A stretch of 64,000 nucleotides of DNA, taken from the NCBI GenBank assembly GCA_009377575.1, contig WHTU01000014.1, positions 1-64,000 on the forward strand. The letters run 5' to 3'. Shown here in pieces: positions 1 through 7,368 of the stretch (positions are counted from its first letter, which is position 1; the number at the start of each line of letters is the position of its first letter). The DNA comes from Nitrososphaeraceae archaeon (lineage in GTDB: Archaea > Thermoproteota > Nitrososphaeria > Nitrososphaerales > Nitrososphaeraceae). The notes under the pieces were generated by a model, which made no database searches, was not told the origin of the DNA, and saw only the letters and a list, made by a program, of their open reading frames with translations. Both the position numbers and the translations under genes were made by a program.

Positions 1-1
1 T

Positions 2-615
2 GGTGGCAGTCCTGGAACAGCCGTCCAGAAGTTTACTCCTAACGGCACATTTATCACATCATGGGGTTCCACCGGCTTGGGTGATGGCCAGTTTATAGCT
101 CCAGGGGGAGTAAATATGGACTCTTCTGATAATGTATACGTTGGCGATTTGGTGAAAATAATCGCATACAAAAGTTTGACAGCAATGGAAATTTCTTAGG
201 TAAGTGGGGAACTACGGGTTCTGGCGATGGACAGTTCATAAACCCAGGGCTAGGCATCGCTACTGACTCATCGGACAATATCTATGTAGCAGACTGGGGT
301 AACAACCGTATCCAAAAGTTTGACAGCAATGGTAATTATATAACTAAATGGGGAACATCGGGTAGCGAAGATGGACAATTTAACAGGCCTGCAAATCTAG
401 CGCTAGACGTTTCTGGAAATATTTTCGTAGTTGACGAGGGTAACAACCGTATCCAAAAGTTTGACAGCAACGGGAAATTTATTACGAAATGGGGAACCGA
501 AGGGACAGGTGATGGACAGTTCGATGAGCCAACAGGTATTGCGATAGATTCATCAGGGAATGTATATGTGGTAGATCGCGGCAATAGCCGAATACAGGTA
601 TTTGCTCCTCAATGA
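2..615 (+). pseudogene. NHL-repeat beta-propeller protein, 5' cut, frameshifted
   Basis: The C-terminal part of a six-bladed beta-propeller of the NHL type, probably secreted or surface-exposed; the start lies before the window. About four blades are visible, each carrying a variant of G-Q-F-x-x-P, D-x-x-G-N-x-Y-V-x-D and N-R-I-Q-K-F-D-S-N-G, with a period of 141-144 bases. The sequence GGTAACAACCGTATCCAAAA recurs exactly at two blades. Up to about position 148 the codons run in frame 2; from about 150 to the stop at 613-615 they run in frame 1. Adding one T to the short T run at 148-150 restores V-G-D-F-G-E-N-N-R-I-Q-K-F, so one base is missing. This may be real decay or a sequence error. 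The end after V-F-A-P-Q looks natural for the family. The ligand cannot be told. Confidence 0.75.
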
Positions 616-661
616 TTTTAAGATTTCTGGAACGGACGATTTTATGTATTTTACCGATCTG

Positions 662-697
662 TTTGATAGTTTAGAGTTGTCTTTACTATTCTGGCAG
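662..697 (+). repeat. LQFWH-type C-terminal fragment, copy 1
   Basis: Reads F-D-S-L-E-L-S-L-L-F-W-Q on the plus strand, matching the family consensus F-D-A-F-R-M-S-L-Q-F-W-H at F, D, S, L, F and W. It lies just behind the NHL gene inside a 62-codon open frame with a hydrophobic tail. This is the most divergent copy and has lost the terminal stop. Confidence 0.35.
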
Positions 698-837
698 ATG
701 AACCGCGCTCACGCTCCTATTGCATTAACTATACTTTTGATCCCTTGCATACTTATAACGTATATTTTGGGTACTGCCATTTATGAGTAAATCACTTATG
801 ACCATAATGGAGCATCTTTTATCCATTTACTTGCAAC

Positions 838-845
838 GGAGGTGA
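838..845 (+). promoter_or_regulatory. Strong Shine-Dalgarno site
   Basis: GGAGGTGA sits eight bases before the ATG at 854 and fixes that start. Such a clear ribosome site is uncommon in this window, where most genes show TATA boxes close to the start codon instead. Confidence 0.7.
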
Positions 846-853
846 AAAAGTAA

Positions 854-1399
854 ATGAGAAAAGTAATTGTTAGCATTATGTTGTCCGTAGATGGCTCCTT
901 TGAAGGACCAAATAAAGAGTTGGACTGGCATGTATGGGATGACGAAATGGAAAAGTATATGGACAATTTTCTGAATACTGTGGACGCAATTTTATTGGGA
1001 CGTGTTGCCTATCAACTTTTGGCAGCTTACTGGCCATCCTCAACTGAGAACCTAGCTCCCAAGTTGAATAACTTACCCAAAATAGTTTTTTCAAAGACTT
1101 TGGAAAAGGTTGAATGGAAAAACTCAAGACTGATTAAAGAAAATATCGAGGAAGAAATGTTGAGACTTAAACAGGAGCCTGGCAAAGATCTGGTACTATT
1201 TGCTGGTGCCGACATTGCATCTACACTCCTGCAACTCGGTTTAATTGATGAATATAGAATCATAATCAATCCTGTTGTCTTAAGTAATGGCAAACCATTT
1301 TTCAAAGACGTAAAAGATAGACTTAGCCTGAAACTTCTGAATACAAAGACGTTTAATTGCGGCAATGTTATCCTTTACTACCAAACAGTAAAGAAATAA
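854..1399 (+). CDS. Dihydrofolate reductase-like (RibD C-terminal) protein
   Basis: A 181-residue single-domain protein of the RibD C-terminal/DHFR-like superfamily, whose members are NAD(P)H-dependent reductases. The N-terminus (M-R-K-V-I-V-S-I-M-L-S-V-D-G) is the family's first strand, followed by L-L-G-R-V-A-Y around residue 48, V-F-S-K-T-L around 77, L-V-L-F-A-G-A around 112, and a terminal L-I-D-E-Y-R-I-I-I-N-P-V-V-L-G-like segment (here V-V-L-S-N-G-K-P-F-F). Length is normal for the stand-alone family often annotated as YwjB/YyaP-like. A strong Shine-Dalgarno site supports the start. The substrate is unknown; these proteins are usually not true folate or riboflavin enzymes. The gene stands alone among accessory genes. 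Confidence 0.85.
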   Translation: MRKVIVSIMLSVDGSFEGPNKELDWHVWDDEMEKYMDNFLNTVDAILLGRVAYQLLAAYWPSSTENLAPKLNNLPKIVFSKTLEKVEWKNSRLIKENIEEEMLRLKQEPGKDLVLFAGADIASTLLQLGLIDEYRIIINPVVLSNGKPFFKDVKDRLSLKLLNTKTFNCGNVILYYQTVKK

Positions 1400-1410
1400 C
1401 AAAATAAAGT

Positions 1411-1433
1411 TCTCTGTAGTTCTGGCGTTAATG
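1411..1433 (+). repeat. LQFWH-type fragment, copy 2 (highly decayed)
   Basis: The bases TCTCTGTAGTTCTGGCGTTA match the better copies (TCTTTGCAGTTCTGGCATTA) at most positions. In the family frame the CAG codon has become TAG and CAT has become CGT, so only the DNA similarity remains. Confidence 0.35.
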
Positions 1434-1473
1434 AACCCGAAAGCTTGAAATATTTTGCAAGTCGTAGTTTGAC

Positions 1474-1845
1474 ATGGCAAAGCTAGTTGAGATGGATGAA
1501 CGAGTTGGAATCTTCGCGCAAATGGCTGAAAATGTCGGTCCAATTATATTGATAAATAAGTTCAGCGTAGGCCCAGAAGACTTCGATGAGTTTCTGAAAG
1601 CATGGGCCACCGAAGCCGAGAAATTTAAACAGCAGCCAGGGTTTATCTCGACACAACTACACAGGGGTATTGGTGGGAGCGGCACCTTCGTCAACTACGC
1701 AGTTTGGGAATCTGCCGCACTCTTCAAGAGGGCAGTTAATACCGTTATGAACCCACAGGACAGGATGTCTGCTTATCCTGCCAGCACGGTGGCATCCCCT
1801 CACCTATTCAAGAAGGTTGCAGTACCTGGAATCTGTGTAGAATGA
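1474..1845 (+). CDS. Antibiotic biosynthesis monooxygenase (ABM) family protein
   Basis: A 123-residue protein with one ABM fold (dimeric alpha-beta barrel). Family hallmarks are I-L-I-N-K-F-S-V-G-P-E-D near residue 25, Q-Q-P-G-F-I-S-T-Q-L-H-R-G at about 50-62, F-V-N-Y-A-V-W-E-S at about 70-78, and the closing S-P-H-L-F-K-K-V-A-V-P-G-I-C-V. Relatives oxidise small quinols or degrade haem, but many have no known substrate. The first 18 residues are not part of the domain, so a start at the ATG at 1522 is also possible. A decayed paralogue of its C-terminus lies at 4327-4464; both copies are followed by an LQFWH-type fragment, which suggests that the pair was duplicated together. Confidence 0.85.
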   Translation: MAKLVEMDERVGIFAQMAENVGPIILINKFSVGPEDFDEFLKAWATEAEKFKQQPGFISTQLHRGIGGSGTFVNYAVWESAALFKRAVNTVMNPQDRMSAYPASTVASPHLFKKVAVPGICVE

Positions 1846-1857
1846 ATCCTTATAATT

Positions 1858-1905
1858 GAAGCATTACGTATGTTTCTGCAGTTCTGGCACTCACCACCAA
1901 AATGA
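1858..1905 (+). repeat. LQFWH-type C-terminal fragment, copy 3
   Basis: Reads E-A-L-R-M-F-L-Q-F-W-H and then S-P-P-K before a stop. It starts 13 bases after the ABM gene. The CAT-stop of other copies is CAC-TCA here, so the frame runs four codons further. Confidence 0.5.
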
Positions 1906-1911
1906 ATTGGA

Positions 1912-2532
1912 CTAATCCAATTCGCCACCCCCATCATCACCTTCATCATCACCAGAGTTGTTACTTTCATCTTCATTGCTCCCCCCATCATCGCTATCAC
2001 TATCATCATCATCATCAGACGAGTCTTCCGACTGGGTATCACTGTCGTCATCATCCTGCCCTCCTCCTACTTGATCTGGCTGTTGTGCTCCTTCGTTTTC
2101 AAATGGTGTAGGAACTTGAGGTAGATTTGCTGACTGGGGGCCTGAGACTGGCGGCACCAGGGTTAGAGATGTAGGAGGGGAAGGAGAAGCAGGAGCAGAA
2201 GTAAGAGAGATATTGCACTGCTCTTCTGTCGGTGCTAAAACTCCATTAGGGCATTCAAAAGGCGTAGGTACGGCAATACAATCCCCTGTCTGGGGGGAGA
2301 TGATTACAAATTGATTTGGGGGACAATCCGCCTCTGTTGTCGGGTTAGGACATTTCATAACTGCTAGTATTACACTTCCATCTGGGCATATTGTAGTGCC
2401 TTGATCGGGTTGATTTGCATCTGAGATCGGGGTCGCATAGACAAAAGTTGGAATCATGAACAAAAATGTAAATACTACTACTACTACTACTGCTATCACG
2501 CCTAAACCAGCAAACGGTTTTGCAATCTTCAT
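1912..2532 (-). CDS. Secreted or anchored protein with acidic Asp/Ser tail
   Basis: About 206 residues from the ATG at 2532; a GGAGG about 13 bases upstream supports this over a TTG at 2553. Residues 1-35 form one hydrophobic segment ending near F-V-Y-A-T, a signal peptide or membrane anchor. The middle has a short Cys-rich part with two related units (C-P-D-G-S, C-P-N-P, C-P-P-N-Q and F-E-C-P-N-G, E-E-Q-C), then a Pro/Ser/Thr-rich linker. The last about 55 residues are almost only Asp, Ser, Glu, Gly and Asn. Such tails bind cations or keep surface proteins soluble, but that role is inferred. The opposite strand of the tail reads as a His-rich frame, which is only a shadow. No known family was recognised. 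Confidence 0.6.
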   Translation of the reverse strand: MKIAKPFAGLGVIAVVVVVVFTFLFMIPTFVYATPISDANQPDQGTTICPDGSVILAVMKCPNPTTEADCPPNQFVIISPQTGDCIAVPTPFECPNGVLAPTEEQCNISLTSAPASPSPPTSLTLVPPVSGPQSANLPQVPTPFENEGAQQPDQVGGGQDDDDSDTQSEDSSDDDDDSDSDDGGSNEDESNNSGDDEGDDGGGELD

Positions 2533-2721
2533 TTTCTCTTCTTGTCCTCCCAAGAATCTAAAAACCTACCTATAACATCATTCATCGTCCCATGCATCTG
2601 TCCTACCTTCTTGAGCCGCTTATGATTTTCACCAGTGACCTTAATCGTATTCGCCTTTGCAAGGTTCATAGCCTATCTGAAAGAGTAAACGGTATAAAGG
2701 TTACACACGCATAATTATAAA

Positions 2722-2928
2722 GTGAAAGTGTTTTGTCCGAGGTGTCAGACCGACGGAAAGAGAAGTAAGGTCATCACATATCTAGGCCAAACTATACCCA
2801 AGATGAAGTTCACTGATGGATATTGGAATGAGGAGGGGGATTTCGTTGAATTTAATGCGGAGATTAAACTGCCATAGTATATTTGTAGTAATGGACACGT
2901 AACGCCACGCAGTAAGATAGATAAATAG
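2722..2928 (+). pseudogene. Small zinc-ribbon-like gene with in-frame stop
   Basis: From GTG at 2722 the frame reads V-K-V-F-C-P-R-C-Q-T-D-G and runs 51 codons to a TAG at 2875. The same frame then continues for 16 codons, including C-S-N-G-H, to TAG at 2926. A C-x-x-C knuckle at the start and a C-x-x-x-H at the end are what a small zinc-binding protein of about 67 residues would need, so the first TAG probably breaks it. A 51-residue product without the second ligand pair is the alternative. No RNA-level recoding signal is visible. An LQFWH-type fragment follows seven bases later. Confidence 0.45.
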
Positions 2929-2934
2929 ACCAGG

Positions 2935-2958
2935 ATGAATCTGCAGTTTTGGTACTAA
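2935..2958 (+). repeat. LQFWH-type C-terminal fragment, copy 4
   Basis: Reads M-N-L-Q-F-W-Y-stop. Only the last part of the family is kept. A 14-base palindrome (GAAGCTATAGCTTC) lies 15 bases further on at 2973-2986. Confidence 0.4.
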
Positions 2959-3162
2959 CCGGTTAAGCAGTGGAAGCTATAGCTTCTTAACTCTCAGTGA
3001 CGTATTATCAGAAGCCCAGAAAATATAAGGGACATTCTAGACCTCAACTACTGCTGCTAGTGGTTTCCCACTATCACATTTAACTTCCATTCCTCAGTTC
3101 TTTGCAATCTGTTAAGTAAAGATCACTCCCATAAAATTATCGTATATTTATGCTAAGTATAC

Positions 3163-3173
3163 AATATATTTAT
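3163..3173 (+). promoter_or_regulatory. TATA box of the DoxX gene
   Basis: AATATATTTAT is centred about 32 bases before the ATG at 3200, in a very AT-rich stretch. This places the predicted transcript start within a few bases of the start codon, as expected for archaeal short-leader messages. Confidence 0.5.
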
Positions 3174-3199
3174 CCAATGATTAGTACAGTTATTATTAT

Positions 3200-3646
3200 A
3201 TGAATACTCAAAAACTCTCTTTGTATGGTCCGTTACCTATAAGGATACTTGCAGGAATAGCATTCATAGCACATGGTCTCCCGAAACTTGTTGATCCAGC
3301 AATGACCCAAGGCTTTTTTGGAAACATAGGTTTACCCCCTGAGATGGCGGTTCCTATTGGTGTCCTCAAAGTCGTAGGAGGCTTTGCCATACTACTTGGA
3401 ATATTAACAAGAATAGCATCAATTCTGTTTATAATAGAAATGATAGGGGCTCCCCTTCTGACTAAGATCTCTGAAGGGTTCGTAGGTGGTTATGAGCTGG
3501 ATTTACTTCTAATGGCCATATCAATAAGTCTCTTGCTTACTGGTCCAGGAAAAATTTCTATAGAGTACGATATTTTAAGACGAGAACTATTTCCTAAAGG
3601 GGAAGATCTTGTACGGCAGGTCAAATATCATGAAACTAATAGATGA
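3200..3646 (+). CDS. DoxX family membrane protein
   Basis: A 148-residue integral membrane protein of the DoxX/DUF417-like group with four hydrophobic helices. The first has the typical R-I-L-A-G-I-A-F-I-A-H-G-L-P-K-L followed by a loop with G-F-F-G-N-I-G-L-P, and the second has G-V-L-K-V-V-G-G-F-A-I-L-L-G-I-L-T-R. These proteins sit in the cytoplasmic membrane; roles suggested in bacteria include thiol stress and quinone-linked redox, but none can be assigned here. Length is normal. The downstream gene overlaps its last 17 bases, so the two are probably co-transcribed. Confidence 0.85.
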   Translation: MNTQKLSLYGPLPIRILAGIAFIAHGLPKLVDPAMTQGFFGNIGLPPEMAVPIGVLKVVGGFAILLGILTRIASILFIIEMIGAPLLTKISEGFVGGYELDLLLMAISISLLLTGPGKISIEYDILRRELFPKGEDLVRQVKYHETNR

Positions 3647-3908
3647 TCCTGACATAACTATTTTTCATTCGATGGAGTTCAGAAATGAGAACTGTAATTT
3701 ATCCATGCAGAGGGACAGTATTGCAACATCCTTCAGAGAAGATAATGATGGTAGGGTATTTCAGATAGAGCTCGATGCGTTAAATGCACTTATGTCAGAC
3801 GATTTCATAACCTTGCTTGAGGATAGTGTCGACCGTCATTTCGACGAATCGATTTATGAGGAAGTCATGGAAGATCCTAAACATTCGACTGAGACGATAT
3901 GGAGATAA
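3630..3908 (+). CDS. Small acidic protein, unknown
   Basis: A 92-residue protein from the ATG at 3630; an in-frame TTG at 3609 would add seven residues. It is rich in Asp and Glu, has no membrane segment, and matches no family I recognise. It overlaps the end of the DoxX gene, which implies translational coupling. After its TAA at 3906 the same frame stays open for another 32 codons (3909-4004), basic and Lys/Val-rich, before TGA at 4005. Either the stop is a recent nonsense change or the open tail is chance. Confidence 0.5.
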   Translation: MKLIDDPDITIFHSMEFRNENCNLSMQRDSIATSFREDNDGRVFQIELDALNALMSDDFITLLEDSVDRHFDESIYEEVMEDPKHSTETIWR

Positions 3909-4092
3909 GTCCCCAACGCTGTCAAGAAGTTTGACAAACTAGTAGAGATTAATAGGGCAAAAAAAAGAGTAGTAGAACTTAAACCATGGAAAGTGGTTAA
4001 CTTATGAATAGCTGAATCTCGAACGGTAAAAGAAGGTTTTGTGAGAAATATCTGTTAAATAATTTATTGGACAATAAATTCAGATTTAGGAC

Positions 4093-4299
4093 GTGACTGA
4101 GAAATCTTCAGTCAAAGAAGCAGCGGCATCTAAATCAGAGCGCTTGTCAAAAGACGATCTTCAATATCTCATGGGTTTGCTAGACAAAGCAGAAGAAGAG
4201 ATTGAAGCAGAAGGCGATGGAGAAAACCAAATAGCAGCGTCTTTGACTAGAAAAAGGATTACTCGTATAAAGTTAGCGTTGGTTGATCTCTATAAATGA
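4093..4299 (+). CDS. Small charged helical protein, unknown
   Basis: 68 residues from a GTG start. A TATA-like AATTTATT at 4061-4068 is 28 bases before the GTG, which fits a leaderless message and supports this start. The product is dominated by Glu, Lys, Ala and Leu, and reads as one or two amphipathic helices (L-L-D-K-A-E-E-E-I-E-A-E and R-K-R-I-T-R-I-K-L-A-L). No signal, cysteine pair or known domain is seen. Confidence 0.5.
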   Translation: MTEKSSVKEAAASKSERLSKDDLQYLMGLLDKAEEEIEAEGDGENQIAASLTRKRITRIKLALVDLYK

Positions 4300-4326
4300 G
4301 AGTGTCTATAGGATGACTATGTATAG

Positions 4327-4464
4327 ATTATTTCTTGTCGGATCTTTAATAATCCCGAGTTCCATCCAAACATGGCCAAGATACTTCCTAACACTGTGAT
4401 GTCTCGTCGCCTATTCAAAAAAGTTGCAATCCATGAGGTTTGTGTGAACCGAATCCCTGACTGA
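4327..4464 (+). pseudogene. Remnant of an ABM-family monooxygenase gene
   Basis: The frame closes with F-N-N-P-E-F-H-P-N-M-A-K-I-L-P and then R-R-L-F-K-K-V-A-I-H-E-V-C-V-N before a stop. It aligns with the last third of the intact ABM protein at 1474-1845 (S-P-H-L-F-K-K-V-A-V-P-G-I-C-V). A TAG at 4324 closes the frame upstream, and nothing of the first two thirds of the domain is present. An ATG at 4372 could give a 30-residue peptide, but that would be only a C-terminal strand. It is probably a decayed duplicate. Confidence 0.6.
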
Positions 4465-4471
4465 TCCTGTC

Positions 4472-4510
4472 TTCAATGGCTTCAGACTTTCATTGCAGTT
4501 CTGGTATTAG
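4472..4510 (+). repeat. LQFWH-type C-terminal fragment, copy 5
   Basis: Reads F-N-G-F-R-L-S-L-Q-F-W-Y-stop, a close match to the consensus. It lies eight bases behind the ABM remnant in a different frame, the same order as copy 3 behind the intact ABM gene. Confidence 0.55.
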
Positions 4511-4677
4511 AAGACTTATCCAAATCTTTGGATATGTTAGATTAGCAAGAAAACCTGCTAACCTAGTGTTACTAGTTAGGACAGGATTCATAATGTTTTC
4601 TTTGACAACTAAATTAGGTCTCTGAACTAGTAACCCTAAGTTTACAAAGTTAATAACTGCAGTTAGTGACTGCAGTT

Positions 4678-4767
4678 GAGAAAAGTGATGGTACATTGGA
4701 TAAAGAAATGTCTAGTCATGATAACATGTTTGATGCATTTCATATGTCTTTGCAGTTCTGGCATTAA
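4678..4767 (+). repeat. LQFWH-type C-terminal fragment, copy 6 (long)
   Basis: One of three long copies. In frame it reads E-K-S-D-G-T-L-D-K-E, then M-S-S-H-D-N-M-F-D-A-F, then H-M-S-L-Q-F-W-H-stop. Against the copies at 7369 and 7944 many base differences are in third positions, so the sequence once evolved as protein. An in-frame ATG at 4708 would give only 19 residues. Upstream, the sequence ACTGCAGTT occurs twice within 4657-4677. Confidence 0.6.
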
Positions 4768-4875
4768 TCAATAGTAAATCAGTCCGCTTTCGGTCTAGGA
4801 CGTCACTATAGTTTTATCAACGATCTATACTACGTTGTAATGACTCTGACTCAACGCTCTATGCTGTTTGCACAT

Positions 4876-5253
4876 CTAGCAGTGAGTAGGATCACCCGGA
4901 TTGCAGATTAATGCTTTCTTGGCTGAGTCCATATGTATTTGTGCCCCTTCTGTATCGCCATTCTGCAGCGCGGATTGTGCTTGGTTGATATGATATATTG
5001 CTTGTTGATTGGAGTTGGAAGAAGCACCGCTACTACTGCTGGAGTCAGGATTTTCTGTATTGCATCTAGGATCAATTGGAGAGCAGCCTTCGGCAGCTTC
5101 TTGATTGGAGTTAGAAGAACTGGGTCCGGGAGAGCCTCCATCAACAGAAGCCGAAACCATCTGAGAAGACGTCGAAACAAGTAATGCAACAATGGTTCCA
5201 AAAATCAACAGTATATACACTAACCGTAGACAGATCATGCTTTCCTTTTTCAT
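4876..5253 (-). CDS. Small secreted Ser/Asn-rich protein
   Basis: 125 residues beginning M-K-K-E-S-M-I-C-L-R-L, with a hydrophobic segment at about 9-28 and a likely signal-peptidase site near V-S-A-S around residue 36. The mature part has Ser/Asn-rich linkers, two cysteines in C-S-P-I-D-P-R-C, a helix (H-I-N-Q-A-Q-S-A-L-Q-N-G-D) resembling many thaumarchaeal exported proteins, and a closing C-N-P-G-D-P-T-H-C. Four cysteines could form two disulphides outside the cell. Function is unknown. Its base composition matches its neighbours. Confidence 0.65.
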   Translation of the reverse strand: MKKESMICLRLVYILLIFGTIVALLVSTSSQMVSASVDGGSPGPSSSNSNQEAAEGCSPIDPRCNTENPDSSSSSGASSNSNQQAIYHINQAQSALQNGDTEGAQIHMDSAKKALICNPGDPTHC

Positions 5254-5377
5254 ATTGGAACAGAAGCTGCTAATGTGCTATATATGCAGAGCTATCTGTG
5301 CCCTTGAAGAAGAGGCGGAGGTATCGTTTACTGCCCATTAATGACCCCCACCGAGATGTCCGTCACACCACAAGTTC

Positions 5378-5545
5378 AGACTATTTCTACAGTTCTGGGA
5401 CGAGCAAATATCATTTAAGAATAGGGTCCCACTATATCTAACTCGTGTGGAAATAAGATGCATTGACTGCGGCTGCAGTCCTCAAGAATGTATTCAGAGC
5501 AAATCATCGAAAGAGCGTCCACATTGTCTCCTAGACGTATGCTGA
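5378..5545 (+). repeat. LQFWH-type fragment, copy 7, with Cys-rich open frame
   Basis: R-L-F-L-Q-F-W is followed not by a stop but by a further open frame of about 48 codons with six cysteines (C-I-D-C-G-C, then Q-E-C, then H-C and C before the stop at 5543). The frame is open from 5345 but has no ATG; a GTG at 5447 would give 32 residues. Whether the Cys-rich part is a decayed zinc protein or chance is not clear. Confidence 0.35.
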
Positions 5546-5661
5546 TGCTGGTCGATTGTTCATGCATCTACGTAACAAACACCGGCCAGAAGTTAAACGG
5601 CAGGGCCTCAATAGTAGTTAACAAACCTATATAATATTTGGTCTACTGATGAATACATAGG

Positions 5662-6504
5662 ATGGAAGAGAGTTATCAAACAGCAAGAGTTTTACTTTTG
5701 ATGTCTCTAGGCATTGCAATCATCGCCGCGGGTATTATATTGATCCCAAACTCAGTTTTCGCCAGCACAGAAAACAGAACATTATTGAAACCTGCAGAAA
5801 TGAATCGCGAGACTACAGCAACGAGTACAAATGCCACGAATATCGTTCTAGTCCACGGTTCATTTGGTGATGGGTCTGTATGGAGCAAAGAAATTCCCAT
5901 TCTACAGAATGCAGGACATAATGTAACCGCAGTTCAACTTCCTCTTCAATCTCTGACAGATGACGTCGCTACTGTGACGCGCGCGATTGAACGCATAGGA
6001 GGACCCACGATTCTTGTAGGACATTCATACGGTGGAGTTGTAATCACCAACGCTGGTTATAATAACTCAAATGTCACCGGGCTTGTTTATCTGGCTGCTT
6101 ATGCTCCTGACCAAGGCGAATCTCTCCTCGATCTCGGTAACAACACTGCTGACCTTCCGGCAAACCTCTTTACAATCGATAACGAAGGATTTATGTTAAT
6201 GAATCCAGATTTGATCCGCGAATGGTTCGCTCAAGATGTTAACCCAACTGAAATAGATATAATGGAAGCTGTTCAGAAACCTGTAAATCTATCCACTGCT
6301 GAAGAAAAATCTGGTCCTCCTGCGTGGAAGCAGCTTCCGACATGGTATCAGGTCTCTGAGAACGATCGTGTTGTCCCTCCTGATCTTCAGCGCTTCTTCG
6401 CAGAAAGGATGAATGCTACTATACTCTCTCTTAATGCAAGTCATTTCTCTCAACTGTCACAACCAGATGAGATAGCCGAATTAATCCTAAATGCAACCAA
6501 ATGA
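5662..6504 (+). CDS. Exported alpha/beta hydrolase
   Basis: 280 residues: an N-terminal hydrophobic segment (about 9-30) with a likely cleavage site after V-F-A-S near 35, then an alpha/beta-hydrolase fold of the salicylate-esterase/EstC-like group. Visible landmarks are V-L-V-H-G-S-F-G-D-G-S-V-W (oxyanion side), the nucleophile elbow G-H-S-Y-G-G with Ser122, a probable acid Asp235 in N-D-R-V-V-P, and His261 in S-H-F-S-Q. It probably hydrolyses a small ester or amide outside the membrane; the substrate is unknown. N-x-S/T sites are common in the chain, fitting an archaeal exported glycoprotein. It is monocistronic. Confidence 0.85.
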   Translation: MEESYQTARVLLLMSLGIAIIAAGIILIPNSVFASTENRTLLKPAEMNRETTATSTNATNIVLVHGSFGDGSVWSKEIPILQNAGHNVTAVQLPLQSLTDDVATVTRAIERIGGPTILVGHSYGGVVITNAGYNNSNVTGLVYLAAYAPDQGESLLDLGNNTADLPANLFTIDNEGFMLMNPDLIREWFAQDVNPTEIDIMEAVQKPVNLSTAEEKSGPPAWKQLPTWYQVSENDRVVPPDLQRFFAERMNATILSLNASHFSQLSQPDEIAELILNATK

Positions 6505-6698
6505 AAACTATTAGGGGTCACTAACTTTATTGCCTTACCCTATGTGGTAAATGGTAGGCATCGTCAGTTCTTTACGCTAATCGATCGAGGATTACTGAGT
6601 ATTCTCATGACAATGGACCATATTGACATTACGAAATCACTGAAAAGATCTTCGTTTCCTGGACTTATTTGCAGAAATAGAAGACTATTTAAGACCTG

Positions 6699-7331
6699 TT
6701 ACGGACCTTTGAAATCTACTACCGCATAAAATGCGTTTTGTCCTGAGTGGTCAAAATTTATGCTTTGAGTTGTGATCCGCATTATCTTTGACTTAGCCGC
6801 CTCTGCAAGTTTCCAAATGAACCCTTTTGGTATTTGTATCTTTGTGTCTTGCTCTTCCCCAGTTACAGGATTTGTGAAACTTTCGGTCTGTACATCCATA
6901 ACACCTGGTACTGAAAAACTACTCTTTTTTCCATTTATATTGACTTTGATATCGACGTATTGTGGTTCAAGGAAGTATTTGAATGTCCCAGCAAATAGTG
7001 CAAAAGGACCATCTCCCTTTGCCTGGCCCGAAACAATATTTATGATCGCCTGTCTCTGCTCTTCATTAGCTTCATTGGTAATGAATAACTGGGCAGTGCC
7101 GTTTCCTTCATGGATCGCCTTTGGCCAATAAACTGCAGTGATAAAATCAAGACCATCAAGCCTAGTATCGCCAAAGCTTCCAGACCTAATATGATATAAT
7201 ATTATAGCTTGGCATGAACCATAAGTGGGAAAGCCATTAAAGTTGCATGGACATCCATAGTCACAGTTACAAGTTTCAACATCATCTGATTTCATATTCC
7301 ACTTGGGAATCTGAGCTGTGGTTGAAGACAT
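6699..7331 (-). CDS. DUF1326 domain protein
   Basis: 210 residues covering a full DUF1326 domain. The signature is C-N-C-D-Y-G-C-P-C-N-F near residue 21, four cysteines likely to bind metal, followed by G-S-C-Q-A. Other family traits are a G-x-F-G-D-T-x-L-D-G-L stretch and a closing S-x-N-F-D-H-S-G-Q-N-A-F-Y-A-V-V-D-F, often seen at the end of these proteins. Function is unknown; no signal peptide, so probably cytoplasmic. It is transcribed toward the alpha/beta hydrolase gene and stands alone. Confidence 0.85.
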   Translation of the reverse strand: MSSTTAQIPKWNMKSDDVETCNCDYGCPCNFNGFPTYGSCQAIILYHIRSGSFGDTRLDGLDFITAVYWPKAIHEGNGTAQLFITNEANEEQRQAIINIVSGQAKGDGPFALFAGTFKYFLEPQYVDIKVNINGKKSSFSVPGVMDVQTESFTNPVTGEEQDTKIQIPKGFIWKLAEAAKSKIMRITTQSINFDHSGQNAFYAVVDFKGP

Positions 7332-7368
7332 TACACTATTTCAGCTAAGTAGAAAAATAGTATATAAG

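Noticed and set aside
602-790. 62-codon plus-strand frame after the NHL gene
   Set aside because: It overlaps the NHL stop, has no ribosome site, and contains a decayed C-terminal fragment; it is more likely remnant sequence.
1902-2111. His-rich frame on the plus strand
   Set aside because: It is the antisense image of the GAT/TCA-rich acidic tail of the minus-strand gene.
2878-2928. Stop-codon recoding (TAG as an amino acid)
   Set aside because: Other genes in the window end at TAG normally, so a nonsense mutation is simpler.
6544-6729. 61-codon plus-strand frame
   Set aside because: It overlaps the end of the DUF1326 gene, has basic random-looking composition and no start signal.
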